Part shown: piece by piece, positions 11,407 to 21,670 of the stretch | How the letters are laid out: each line of letters starts with the position of its first letter | How positions within the stretch are numbered: the stretch's first letter is position 1 | Assembly (NCBI GenBank): GCA_034638255.1 | Contig: JAWPGT010000032.1 | Span: forward strand, 1-64,000 | Direction: 5' to 3' | DNA length: 64,000 bases | Source of the DNA: Coprinus comatus | Taxonomy: Eukaryota; Basidiomycota; Agaricomycetes; Agaricales; Agaricaceae | Notes under the pieces: model-generated | Database searches by the model: none | Told to the model about the DNA's origin: nothing | The model's input: only the letters and a program-made list of their open reading frames with translations | Translations under genes and position numbers: made by a program

Positions 11407-11918
11407 TTAGCAACACCCTCCAGTTCTATAGAAGTAATAATATGGAGTATAAGTCAGCCTCGGCTGTGAAGCCAGTGCTAACTGTTGTGCTAATAAGTAG
11501 TTGAAGTTGTTATTGTTATTATTGTTCACGGGCGCGACGGGCGCAGGATTGGTCGTTGTCGTTGTCGTTGTATTAGTCTGCCTATGGTCATCGTATCTAT
11601 TGGGGGAGACCGATTACGGACAATAAATGTCTTAGAAGGAAGGGGCATTGCTTACCTCCTCCTGTAATATCTTCTATTATCATAGCGACGTCTGTCCACG
11701 TTACGATTTCGGTATGTGCGACTATTGTTTACACGTCGGCTGTTGTCAACGCTCAGCGTATATCGACGATTATCACTGTGCCTGCTTCTGTCGATATGTC
11801 TACTCCTATCGATGTTATACGTGACGTTTGAGCGGGGTTGAAGGAGTATATTGAGAACGTTGCCCAGGAGTTGAACTATTGTATTTGCTGTTCCATCATC
11901 GGAGCCATCGTCAGACAT
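11407..11918 (-). CDS. Small Arg/Asn-rich low-complexity protein, unknown
   Basis: Two exons, 11656-11918 and 11407-11596, with a GTAAGC donor and a CAATAG acceptor, give about 150 residues. Splicing extends the protein past a stop that otherwise follows directly at 11652. The N-terminus (MSDDGSDDG) is acidic, followed by a hydrophobic segment (IVQLLGNVLNILL). Next comes an Arg/Ser/Asn/Tyr-rich stretch with repeated DRSRH, then Thr and Asn runs, and a Tyr-rich end (TPYYYFYR) with a Cys-Cys terminus. The family is not recognised. Composition suggests a disordered, possibly RNA-binding protein, which is inference only. Confidence 0.55.
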
Positions 11919-12750
11919 GGTGAAGGGGTAGTAACAGATGGCCCAGCTAGATTTTGCGTGGAAGGTGAGGAAAGAAATAATCACGAAATGCTGGAGGACA
12001 TACCTTTATCGCGCAGATGGAGGCTCGGCGCGAGATGGGAGTTAACGGAGAATTAGGGCTGCTTGAATACAATATAGTTATAAATAGTACGCATCATTTC
12101 TTCACCATGTATTAGTCTGTGTGTACCCTATCTGATATGATGCATCGGTGCTCTGTGTTCTCTTGTGGTGTTTATAGACGGAAGAGGCTGATTGTTGAGA
12201 GGGAACGGAGGGGTACACGACACATGACTTATATCTGTCCTAATAGAATTTCGCCTATGCACTAGTTTCGTAGATATTGTGTGAACGCAAGACCTCATTC
12301 ATCTAGTTGATTACTGGTGTGAACACGATTTTTGTTAGGCGGTGTGGGGGCAGAAGATTATCGATCAAACCCAGTGAAAAACGACGCCCGCCCTCGTTTG
12401 CCAGATTCCAGATTTGTACCCTGGGAAAGTGGCAGACCTGCTCCAGTCCGCCTCATCCCACGAAGCTAGTTTTATGCATTCCGTCTTAGTATATATCTGT
12501 AAATGCATTTAATATAGTTGTTTTTAATAAGACCTGTTCCCTGCTAGAACCGCAATCGTATGCTGCTGTCTACATCTGCCATAATGTCCACATATGGCAA
12601 TGCACTTGGGGTCGCTTATACTGGCGACTCAGTAATGCTCATGCGCTCATGGTTATGATAGTACGAGTACAATCTTGCTCTTGTATTAATTTGAACTACT
12701 AACAATTTGACTAATTTAATTCCACCACACTCTACAATTGGAGAACGTCC
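11919..12750. other. Intergenic, no supported gene
   Basis: About 830 bp separating two minus-strand small genes. A 60-codon open frame near 12307-12489 has no recognisable feature. The right side is the 3' flank of the next gene; the left side should hold the promoter of the gene starting at 11918. Confidence 0.5.
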
Positions 12751-13447
12751 TCAGTTTTCTTTGATAGGTAGAGTTGATGATGTAGAAGGAGATTCTTGAA
12801 TGAAGGACGTGTCGGGAGTGGGATAACTAATGGAAGTAGTTTTCTTGTGAGAGAAAGCTGTTCTTTTCTTGTTCAATACCACTTTGCGCCTATCCATCAA
12901 AGCCTTTCTTTTATAACCACCAACAGTGAAAAAAACCTCAGCTTCAGACTCATCACTGACGTTTCCCTTCAACAATTCCTCACTGGAGCCATTATCCAAC
13001 TTTCCTTCTATTAATTTGAATTGTCTAGTAAGAACTTTGTAGTCGGACCTTTAGAAACAATAAAAATCTCAGTAGTTCTTGTTTTATTGAATAGATAACT
13101 CACCTCAGCTGCTGGAGGGATGACCGTAAAGTCACATTTTCATTCTTCAACTTAGCTATTTCAGCAGCTAATCCATCCTTCTCCTTGTATGCATTGAACC
13201 ATTGAGTAATGTAAGGATTTCCTCCTTCGAGAAGCTCTCGCTTGACCATGCGCATAAGAGGAACTTGGGGAATAATGTTCTCCTTATCTTCTTCCAGTCC
13301 ATTGCATTTTTGAGACCATAATATCCCTAACTTTGCCCGATTCAATACTGCTGCTCTATAGGTAATGTTGACTGAGTTATCAGAGTTGTTTGAAGACACA
13401 TTGCCATGGGTTTCATCAGCTAATTCAGTGCCAGCTGGTAAGGTCAT
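12751..13447 (-). CDS. Coiled-coil protein of about 213 residues, unknown
   Basis: Two exons, 13104-13447 and 12751-13048, joined by a GTGAGT donor and a CTAAAG acceptor in phase 2. The first exon begins MTLPAGTEL and contains KENIIPQVP and ELLEGGNPYITQWF. The exon junction falls in a leucine-containing coiled coil (EIAKLKNENVTLRSSLQQLR continuing as SDYKVLTRQFKL). The second exon ends in a basic region (KRKALMDRRKVV, KKRTAF) and a Ser/Thr-rich tail. Basic residues next to a coiled coil suggest a nuclear or nucleic-acid role, but I recognise no family. The next plus-strand gene starts only about 240 bp away, so the two are divergent. Confidence 0.6.
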
Positions 13448-13682
13448 GGTGTAGTAGAGGGGATGCACAAGCACAAGCTAAAGCTGAAATTGTGAGACAG
13501 TAGTGGAACAGGATAAAGAAGTGGGAGGGCACGGACTTTACAGGATGTCAATATACGTTGATTAAATCTATTAATAGCTAGCTGCCCTTTACCACATCTG
13601 TCGACCAGAACCTCACATGTGTCTGTATACTACTCTCTCTCCTTTGCTACCATTGTTATCTGGATTCAATATTGGGATTACT

Positions 13683-14830
13683 ATGGCGGATGGAGCTCCA
13701 GAAGTACGGGGATGTGTTGCTAGAGGTGTTTTCTGGTGCAACTGTGACTATTACTGCCTTGGAATCATGCGAATAGTTCCCGAACGAACTTTTTACAACC
13801 ATAGCAAGAAGCTACAAGAACGGTCACGGAAACGCCAACGTGTTGCTGAAGAGGAGGTGTATCAGGATCCTGAGGCTGTTGAAGGGGACTTCCAACAGGT
13901 ATGTTCATCTGAAGCATGGTTCGTATGTTGAACTAATAACCTGTCAGAATGGTAGAGAGTGATGTTGAGAATGAGAGTGAAGTTGAGAGAGAGTTAAGCT
14001 CAGACACAGACACAGACACAGAAAGAAGGGAATTGATTGGATGGTTTGGCTAAGACATGAGGGACTTATATATCTACCAGAACAAAGAACAACCAAAAGG
14101 GGAGAACAATAAGGACCCTTGCCAGCACACAAAGGGAATATGTAAGTAACATAATAAGGGGAAAAGAACATTATGAAAGAGTCCAGAACATCAGGATAAG
14201 ATAAGTGGAGTGATTAGGAAAGATGGATAAGATAAGGAGATATCTGGGAAAAACCTAACATAACCAATATGTTATCTACTAGATAAATACTACTCCCAGA
14301 AATTCCCCATCTAATGATGTACCTGGAAATGATCATATCCATGAACCTGATCCCACTACTTTGAACAATGACATTAATGAACCTGATGCTCAGCGTAATT
14401 CTCCAACCTTGCCAGAGAATAATGAAGACCCAAATCTGGATCCTCCAAGCAGTGATGAAGGCTCTTTAGACGAAGAAGATGAACAAGAAGAGTTACTTGG
14501 TCCTATTCGAAATGAAGATGCTCGTTTGGCTCAAGAATTTATTGAACATCTGAAACAGGCTACACTTGACAACTCAGGACTTCCACCAGAGACTTTACAT
14601 CGCTTGTGTAATCCACAGAAAGAACAAATCGACCTCAATAGAGATAGAAATCTCAAGATTTCAATCAAAATTTTTCTTATTGCTAGTCAGGCATCCGAGC
14701 GGATGTATCATGAAATGTCTCGGCTTTTCGCACTCTATGTCCCAGATTACCAACCTGTTTCATACTACAAGGTTGAAAATGCTCTCAAAGAGCTCACTGG
14801 AGTCACTTCAATTGCCACGGATATGTGTAT
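13683..14830 (+). pseudogene. 5' part of a Tnp2-type (CACTA-like) transposon gene
   Basis: The first exon (from ATG 13683) has a Cys-rich start (CNCDYYC), a basic RKRQR run and ends near 13900. A later exon (about 14300-14830) has a long acidic Asn/Pro/Glu region and then a segment resembling the part that precedes the Tnp2 transposase domain of fungal EnSpm/CACTA elements (ASERMYHEM, SYYKVENALKELTG, ending at DMC, where the family continues with its Cys and catalytic blocks). The frame is cut at 14831 by the Copia LTR, and the catalytic domain is not seen elsewhere in the window. Assignment rests on these motifs only. Confidence 0.5.
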
Positions 14831-15068
14831 TGTTAAAACAAGAGCGTAGTTATGAAACATGGGTAGGTACGACTCTGGACTTACTGAGGGTGTTGGTTGT
14901 TAGTAGAAAAGGAACTGAAGTATATAATGCAGGAATACAAGTTTATATACATATTTACAGTGGTCCGTGTGAGAATATACTAGGTCACATGATATACATC
15001 ATGAAGATATATTCGTCAAGCATGATGCCATATGAGAATGTCATTGTAGAACTAATAATAGTTCAACA
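14831..15068 (-). repeat. Copia 3' LTR
   Basis: 238 bp bounded by TG/CA (plus strand TGTTAAAACA to TTCAACA). It aligns end to end with 28886-29124 with roughly a dozen or more mismatches plus one indel, so the pair has aged or comes from two elements. Confidence 0.9.
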
Positions 15069-15104
15069 CTCCCCTGAATACGAACATGGCAGCTATAAAG
15101 CGCC

Positions 15105-15752
15105 TTATGTTGGGACCATATTATTTGAGCGCTTGGCAGCGCTATATGTGGGATTAGAAAACTCCAACCCGTAATAGTTATCACGGAAGTATTCAAACTT
15201 CACACGTCCGAGATTCTTCGTGAGAAGATCTGCAGGGTTCTCAGTGCCTGGGATAAAATAGAGCTGAACCTTCTTTTCATCAATTACTTGACGAATGAAG
15301 TGGAAAATGATGTCTATGTGTTTTGATCTCTTTTCGACGGCAGGGTTTTGCGCGATAAAGAGAGAGCCCATATTGTCTCCACAAATATCCATTGGTTCAT
15401 TGTTGTGTAAACCAAGTTCAGTCATTAGGCTTCTGATCCAGATGGACTGACGACTACAATCGGAAATAGCCATGTACTCAGCCTCTGTGGACGATAACGC
15501 AATAGTCTTCTGTGATCGACTGACCCAGGCTACTGGACAGGATGCAACAGTGGACAGATAACCAGTTTGGGATCTTCGAGTAGAAGGATCACTAGCCCAA
15601 TCAGAATCACTGTAAGCAATGAAGCCCTCATTACCAGAACCATCAAGCGTCATTCGGTATTCCCGAGTCACTAATAGGTATCTGCAAATGTAGAGAGCTC
15701 TACGCAAATGTTCTTCTGTAGGGTTATGAGAATGTTGACTAAGCTTAGTCAC
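15105..15752 (-). pseudogene. Copia RNase H and 3' end of pol
   Basis: The frame enters at the chromovirus junction with TKLSQHSHNP and contains the Copia RNase H core: YSDSDWA, the conserved STRRSQTGY, LSSTEAEYMA, CGDNMGS, the KHIDI motif followed by FIRQ, and the terminal segment NPADLLTKN. These are the usual signatures of copia-type RNase H. It continues the RT fragment at 23648-24266 across the chromovirus. Open frame upstream of 15748 is chromovirus LTR, not gene. Confidence 0.9.
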
Positions 15753-16358
15753 TGTCATATTCCGTCCCGTCACATGACCGCTAACCCTGAATTCTGCCAA
15801 GTTCACCTATCACAATTCCGATTAGATAGCAAATCTCCGGATTTCCGATCTTCCTGAATTTCCTAATTTCCAGATTTCCATTGTTCATTATTTATTCAAA
15901 GGGACTTTTCCGTCCTCCGGAAATTCCGGGTTTTTCTTATCTTGCTTATTCTTCGGTTATCAATTCTATTCAGTTTAGTTGACATTTCCATGCGTTTCCT
16001 ATGCTTCTTAATTCTCCAATATTATGCCATTACTTTCCGTCTTCCGTTTTATCTACCTCCATTTGTATTTCTCCTCTGATTCGGATTTCCGTTATTCCTT
16101 ATTACCTTTTTTATCCGTTACGGCATTTCGTATAAATAGTTCACTGCTATGTTTGTATTTCCTCAGTTTCAGAATCGACCTGATATACTCTTACTCTCCG
16201 TATCGTCTCAACCGTCTGCACTCTTACTTTTCCGGTCTTCCGGGAACTCTGCCGGAAGTCTTCCGGAAATTCGTAAATCAACCTTGTACAAATTCCGGAG
16301 GTGCAGCACACACGCTGAAGCCAAGGGTCACCCCTCTCGGTATTTTCAGTATTTAACA
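15753..16358 (+). repeat. Chromovirus A 5' LTR
   Basis: 606 bp, TGTCATATTCC to TTTAACA, matching 23037-23642. It contains a TATAAATA box (16131) and, 34 bases on, the predicted RNA start (16165). The 110-codon open frame in both LTR copies is not supported as a gene. Confidence 0.95.
16131..16138 (+). promoter_or_regulatory. TATA box of chromovirus A
   Basis: TATAAATA, 34 bases upstream of AGTTTCAGAAT (16165), which is the complement of the primer-binding site. That spacing fits a polymerase II start at or near 16165. The 3' LTR has the same box. Confidence 0.7.
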
Positions 16359-16360
16359 GT

Positions 16361-16371
16361 ATTCTGAAACT
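16361..16371 (+). promoter_or_regulatory. Self-priming primer-binding site of chromovirus A
   Basis: ATTCTGAAACT lies two bases after the 5' LTR and is the exact reverse complement of AGTTTCAGAAT at 16165-16175, the predicted 5' end of the element's RNA. Tf1 and sushi chromoviruses prime reverse transcription by folding the RNA 5' end onto such a site instead of using tRNA. Confidence 0.75.
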
Positions 16372-16386
16372 AAATTCCGGATTTGT

Positions 16387-17664
16387 ATGCCACCCCGTAC
16401 AACGAACAATTCTAGAGCAGCCGCTATGCCGGAAAATCTTCCTCCCTACAACAACAACAACGCCGGGGGTGAAGAAGATGATGATGATGATGATGTAGGT
16501 GCAGGAGGAGCTGGACCACAGGGACAGGATAGGTTGTTAGAAATTATCAATCGCCTTACAGATGCCCTCAACAACAACAATAACAACAACAATGTGCCCC
16601 ATGTTCCTCGTCACACTCGCGAACCTCCTACATTCTCCGGGGAAAACCCTCGGGAATTTGCTGTGTTTCTTCATCATATCTGTCTTTATTTCGACACTAA
16701 TAACCAGCAGTTTGCCACCGACAAGGATAAAGTCGGATTTTGCCTTACATTCTTGACTGGGCCGGCAAGCCAATGGTTTGAGACTATCATGACCCACACA
16801 GAGGATTGGGATGAATTAGATTGGTTTAGTGATTGGGATACGTTTGAAGAGGAATTGCGATCAAATTTCAGAAATGTGGATTTGGTAGCGGAAGCTAAGT
16901 CAGAAATCAGAACTTTATCAATGGCAGCCAGCTCGGAGATTGCAACTTACAATGTGGCTTTCAACAGGGTTGCCGGAGTTCTTAACTGGCCTGATGATAT
17001 TTTGGTGGACTATTATTATGATGGTCTTCCGAATCGTATTCAGGACCAAATGGCTATGCTTCCTAATGGGAAACCTTCTACATTAAATGCCATGCGTCAG
17101 CAGGCTCGCCTCCTCGACAATCGTTACTGGGAACGCCATCGCGAAAGAAATCGTAACTCCAAACCATCTAACAATTCCAGCAATCATCTGGAAAGTCGTC
17201 TGGAAAATCGCTCGGAATTTCGTCAGGAAAATCATCAGGCTCCCAACTCTTCCCAGAATTCCCATCGTCAGAACCGTCCCAACAATAGCAATAACACCCG
17301 TCCCAATAACAACCCTCGTCCTAACAATACCAATTTCCGTCAACAAGCACCATCTCGTCCCAGTAACCCTCTCGCAAATGTCCTTGTCCTCGGAAGTAAT
17401 GGACGTTTGACTGATCAAGAGCGTCAACGTAGAATGGACAACAACTTGTGTCTCCTCTGCGGTACGGCTGGTCATAGAGTCAGTGAATGTCCTAGGAGGT
17501 CGATCACCGGTAATGCCATTGCTGGTCCCCCCAATTCAAACCATGGATGTGGAGGTGCTCCAAACTCCAGTCGTGGGTGTCGTGTTACCGCTCCCGCAAA
17601 TGTTGCAGCTGAGAATAATCCTCAAACTTCTGCTCCTCGAAACTCCAAGGCTTCGGAAAACTAG
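16387..17664 (+). CDS. gag: Chromovirus A Gag
   Basis: 425 residues from ATG 16387. An Asn/Asp-rich N-terminus is followed by a retrotransposon Gag capsid region (residues about 75-230, with FSGENPREF, FLTGPASQWFE and YYYDGLP). Next is an Asn/Arg/Pro-rich linker and one zinc knuckle CX2CX4HX4C (CLLCGTAGHRVSEC). It forms the virus-like particle shell and binds element RNA. The stop TAG is at 17662. Pol is open in the -1 frame from 17619, overlapping the last 46 bases of gag, so a -1 ribosomal frameshift is the likely route to Gag-Pol. Confidence 0.9.
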   Translation: MPPRTTNNSRAAAMPENLPPYNNNNAGGEEDDDDDDVGAGGAGPQGQDRLLEIINRLTDALNNNNNNNNVPHVPRHTREPPTFSGENPREFAVFLHHICLYFDTNNQQFATDKDKVGFCLTFLTGPASQWFETIMTHTEDWDELDWFSDWDTFEEELRSNFRNVDLVAEAKSEIRTLSMAASSEIATYNVAFNRVAGVLNWPDDILVDYYYDGLPNRIQDQMAMLPNGKPSTLNAMRQQARLLDNRYWERHRERNRNSKPSNNSSNHLESRLENRSEFRQENHQAPNSSQNSHRQNRPNNSNNTRPNNNPRPNNTNFRQQAPSRPSNPLANVLVLGSNGRLTDQERQRRMDNNLCLLCGTAGHRVSECPRRSITGNAIAGPPNSNHGCGGAPNSSRGCRVTAPANVAAENNPQTSAPRNSKASEN

Positions 17665-20600
17665 AGGGCAAACCCCAGCAATTTCCGGTACAGCCTGGGG
17701 TTTGCGCTCAGCCCAGCTGTGCCATTCCTATTGTCCGACTGAACACCTCTGCTCTTTCTTCTCCTGATTCTTTACGTGTTTCACTTTTTTCCGATTCAAT
17801 TTCTCCTTCTCACAAATCTCCTTGGCTGGCTCTTGTTGATAGTGGTTCTACTCATTCATTCATTGATTCTTCTTTTGTCCGAAAATTTTCCCTTTCCACT
17901 TCTTCAGTTTCTCCGGTAGAACTTAGGTTGTTCGATGGCTCTTCAAATTCATACATTACTGAATCTGTATGTATGCCAATTACTTTTCCGAGTGGTGAAT
18001 CTATGCTGTTTGACTTTTATGTGACGAGGCTCAACTCTACTTGTGCTATGGTTCTTGGATTCAATTGGCTCTCCCGCTACAATCCGTTGATTGACTGGGT
18101 TAGTGGCCATATCAATTTCCGTACCAAAACTCCAGAGAATCTTGCTCTTCCGACATCACCGCGATCCTCTTTTCCAGAAAATTCCCCGGAAATCCTAACA
18201 AACATTACTTCTGCCTCTGCTTTGCTCGTCACACCTTCCGAAATTCCAAAACCTCACATCAGCATAATCAACGCCGTTGCCTTTTCCAGGGCAATTCGCG
18301 CTCCTGGTTCACAGCAGTTCACTCTGGACTTATGTTCGGAAGTTCGAGCTGCTTCTTCATCTCTCACTACTCCAGATCCCATCGACCTCTCTAATGTTCC
18401 TGCCGAATACCACGACTTTGCTGACGTCTTCAGCAAAGCAAAAGCCGAAACTCTTCCGCCTCATCGTCCTTATGATCTCAAAATTGAACTTGAAGAAGGT
18501 GCTTCTCCGCCTATTGGTGTAATGTATTCATTATCCAAGGTTGAGCTCGAGACCCTTCAGGAATTCATCGACGATAATTTGGCTAGTGGTTTTATTCATA
18601 CTTCTTCTTCTTCTCATGGTGCTCCTGTCCTTTTTGTCAAGAAAAAGGATGGATCACTTCGTCTTTGTGTGGATTTCCGTGGACTCAATCGCATCACGAA
18701 GAAAGATCATTACCCACTTCCCCTAATTTCCGACCTCCTTGATTCTCCTCGCAAAGCTCGGATTTATACCAAGATAGATCTCCGGCATGCTTACCACTTG
18801 GTACGTATTGCTCCCGGAGATGAATGGAAAACAGCTTTCCATACTCGTTATGGATCTTACGAGTGGATGGTTATGCCTTTTGGTTTGACTAATGCTCCTG
18901 CTGCTTTTCAATGGTTTATGAATGAAGTTTTTGCTGACATGCTAGATGTTTGTGTTACCGTATACTTGGACGATATTCTCATCTATTCCAACGATATCAC
19001 CCAACATCGCAAACACGTCAAGGAAGTCCTCAAACGTCTTCGGAAAAATGGTTTGTATGCTCGTGCGGACAAATGCGAGTTTCATTCAAATTCTGTGGAA
19101 TATTTGGGTTATGTTCTTTCTTCTGGTGGACTCACTATGGCTAACGATAAAGTTCAAATCATTCAGGATTGGCCTGAACCGAAAAAGGTGAAGGACGTAC
19201 AATCTTTCCTGGGATTTGCGAATTTTTATCGGAGATTTATTTTCGGGTATTCTGACCTTGTCGTTCCACTTACCTGGCTCACTCGGAAAAGTGTGGCTTG
19301 GAATTTTGGTGACGAAGCAAGGGCAGCTTTTATTGCCTTGAAAAAAGCTTTTACTACTGCACCCATACTGACCCACTGGATTCCCGATGCACAAATCATT
19401 ATTGAAACTGACGCTTCAGATTATGCATTGGCAGCGATTCTTTCTATTGTAACTTCCGACTCGGAAATTCATCCTGTAGCTTTCCACTCTCGCACCTTTT
19501 CCGCAGCAGAGTTGAATTACAACACTCACGACAAGGAACTTTTGGCAATTTTTGAAGCATTCCGGATTTGGCGACATTATTTAGAAGGGTCAGCTCTTCC
19601 TATTGATGTTGTTACTGACCATAAAAATCTAGAATACTTCTGCACAACAAAAGTCCTTACTCACTGACAAGCTCGTTGGTCAGAATACTTGTCGCAATTT
19701 CACCTGGTAATTCGATTCCGTCCCGGAAGATTGGGTACAAAGCCCGATGCTTTAACTAGACGATGGGATGTCTATCCTAAAGAGGGGGGAGTGCGGTATA
19801 AGGATGTTAACCCACATAATTTCTGACCTATCTTCACAGAAGAGCAACTAATTTCCTCTCTTCGTGCTACTTATCTTTTCACTCCAGTTCTGCGAGCCGG
19901 AATTGTTACGGACATTTCAAAGCTTCATTCGGATATTCTTTCTTCTTTAACTTCCGATACGTCTATTGCTGATCATTTAGCAAATCCCCAAGGAAGATGG
20001 TCTAAAGACTCAGTTGGATTTTTGCGCCTGGATGATCGTATGTATGTACCTAATGCTAACGATCTCCGATTACGGGTTTTACAGAATAATCACGATCACC
20101 CAATTTCCGGACACTATGGTCAAAACAAGACTCTTGAACTTATCCGTCGAGATTATACTTGGCCGGGAATTCGGGAAGATGTAAAGGTATTCTGCAAAAG
20201 TTGTGTTACTTGCATGCGCACGAAACCACAGAGGCATAAGCCTTACGGGTTTTTAAAACAACTTCCTATTCCTCCTAGACCTTGGGATTCAATTTCCTTA
20301 GACTTTATCGAGAAGTTACCTACTTCTTCTGGTTATGATTCTATTCTCGTCATTGTTGACTGACTAACTAAACAAGCAATATTCATACCTACTGACGTTA
20401 CAATAACCTCCGCAGGTTTAGCTCGGCTTTTTGTCATTCATGTCTTTTCCAAGCATGGAGTTCCGTCTCATGTAACTTCCGACAGAGGCTCGGAATTTGT
20501 GTCTCACTTTTTCCAGTCACTCGGAGAAGCGCTAGATATGAAGTTACACTTCACTTCCGGATATCATCCTGAAGGTGATGGTCAAACTGAACGAACTAAT

Positions 20601-21377
20601 CAAACTTTGGAACAGTACATTCGAATTTACTGCAATTACCAGCAGGATGACTGGTCGGAACTTTTACCTCTCGCGGAATTTGCTTATAACAATGCTCCAA
20701 GTGCAACAACTGGTATGTCTCCATTCTTTGTGAACAAAGGATATCATCCGCATATTGCTGTTTACCCGGAGAGAGATATTGTCTCTGCTCAAGCTCGGGA
20801 ATTTACTACTAACCTTGACGAACTGCATGTGATGTTGAAGGATGAGATAATTGCTGCTCAGAAGCGTTATCAAATTTCCGCAGACTCACGCAGACTTCCT
20901 GCACCTGACTTTAAAGTCGGAGAGAATGTTTTTGTTAAAGCTCAATTTTTCCGGACAACTCGACCAACCAAGAAGTTCTCGGAAAAGTACTTAGGGCCTT
21001 ACAAGATCATTGCCCGACCTGGTACGCATTCATTCACACTTCAACTTCCAGAAGAATTCCGTTCTGTTCATCCTGTATTTCATGTATCAATGTTGGAACC
21101 ATGTACTACTAATCCTTTCGAGAATCGTATAGAAATTCCGCCTGCTCCCATGGAAATTGACGGTGAACCGGAATATGAAATCTCCAAGATTGTCGACTCC
21201 AAACTAGATTGCCAACGTACTTGCAAATTACAGTATAAGGTGGCTTGGCTTGGATATGAAGGAACAGACAAAGAGTACAGTTGGTTACCGGCTATGGAAC
21301 TTATTCATGCGGTTGAAGTTGTTGAAGTGTTTCATCGTTCTTATCCTGATAAACCAGGTCCTCTTTCTAAACTTTAA
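17619..21377 (+). pseudogene. pol: Chromovirus A Pol, three in-frame TGA codons
   Basis: One uninterrupted reading frame of about 1,250 codons except for TGA at 19665, 19824 and 20361. Domains in order: aspartic protease (LVDSGSTHSF), RT (PFGLTNAPAAFQ, YLDDILIYS), RNase H (IETDASDYA), zinc-binding H2C2 integrase domain (HPISGHYGQNKT and CKSCVTC), integrase core (the D-D-E block around TSDRGSEF and GDGQTERTNQTLEQ), and a C-terminal chromodomain (YEISKIVD and YKVAWLGYEG). Each stop falls where relatives have arginine: before QARWSEY, after NPHNF, and in VIVD-x-LTKQ. No frameshifts are seen. It is inactive unless TGA is read through or Pol is supplied in trans. Confidence 0.9.
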
Positions 21378-21670
21378 TGTTCTGGAAATTTGTTTTCACC
21401 TTTTCCGATTTTCTTTTAACATTTCCGAAATTCCGTGATTTTTGACTTGTCTCATTTTGTTTCATTCTTCTGATTATTTTCTAACTCTTCCGAAATTCCA
21501 ATTCAACTTATTAATGATCCAGTTATCTTCTTGCTGATCATGACTTGTTAACTTTTCCTTACTTTTCCGTTCAAGGACCAAGAAAAAACAAACTAAAATT
21601 TTTTACATGTAGAAACAAAAAACTACAAGTACATGTAAAAAACTTTCCCTCTTCCAACTTTTCCGACTGT

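Noticed and set aside
16024..16356. 110-codon open frame in each LTR of chromovirus A
   Set aside because: Identical only because the LTRs are; it spans U3, the TATA box and the RNA start, and has no domain.
19665..20363. Genetic-code change (TGA read as Arg)
   Set aside because: Host genes in the window use TGA as a normal stop (for example the transporter and glycosidase); deamination explains the pattern better.
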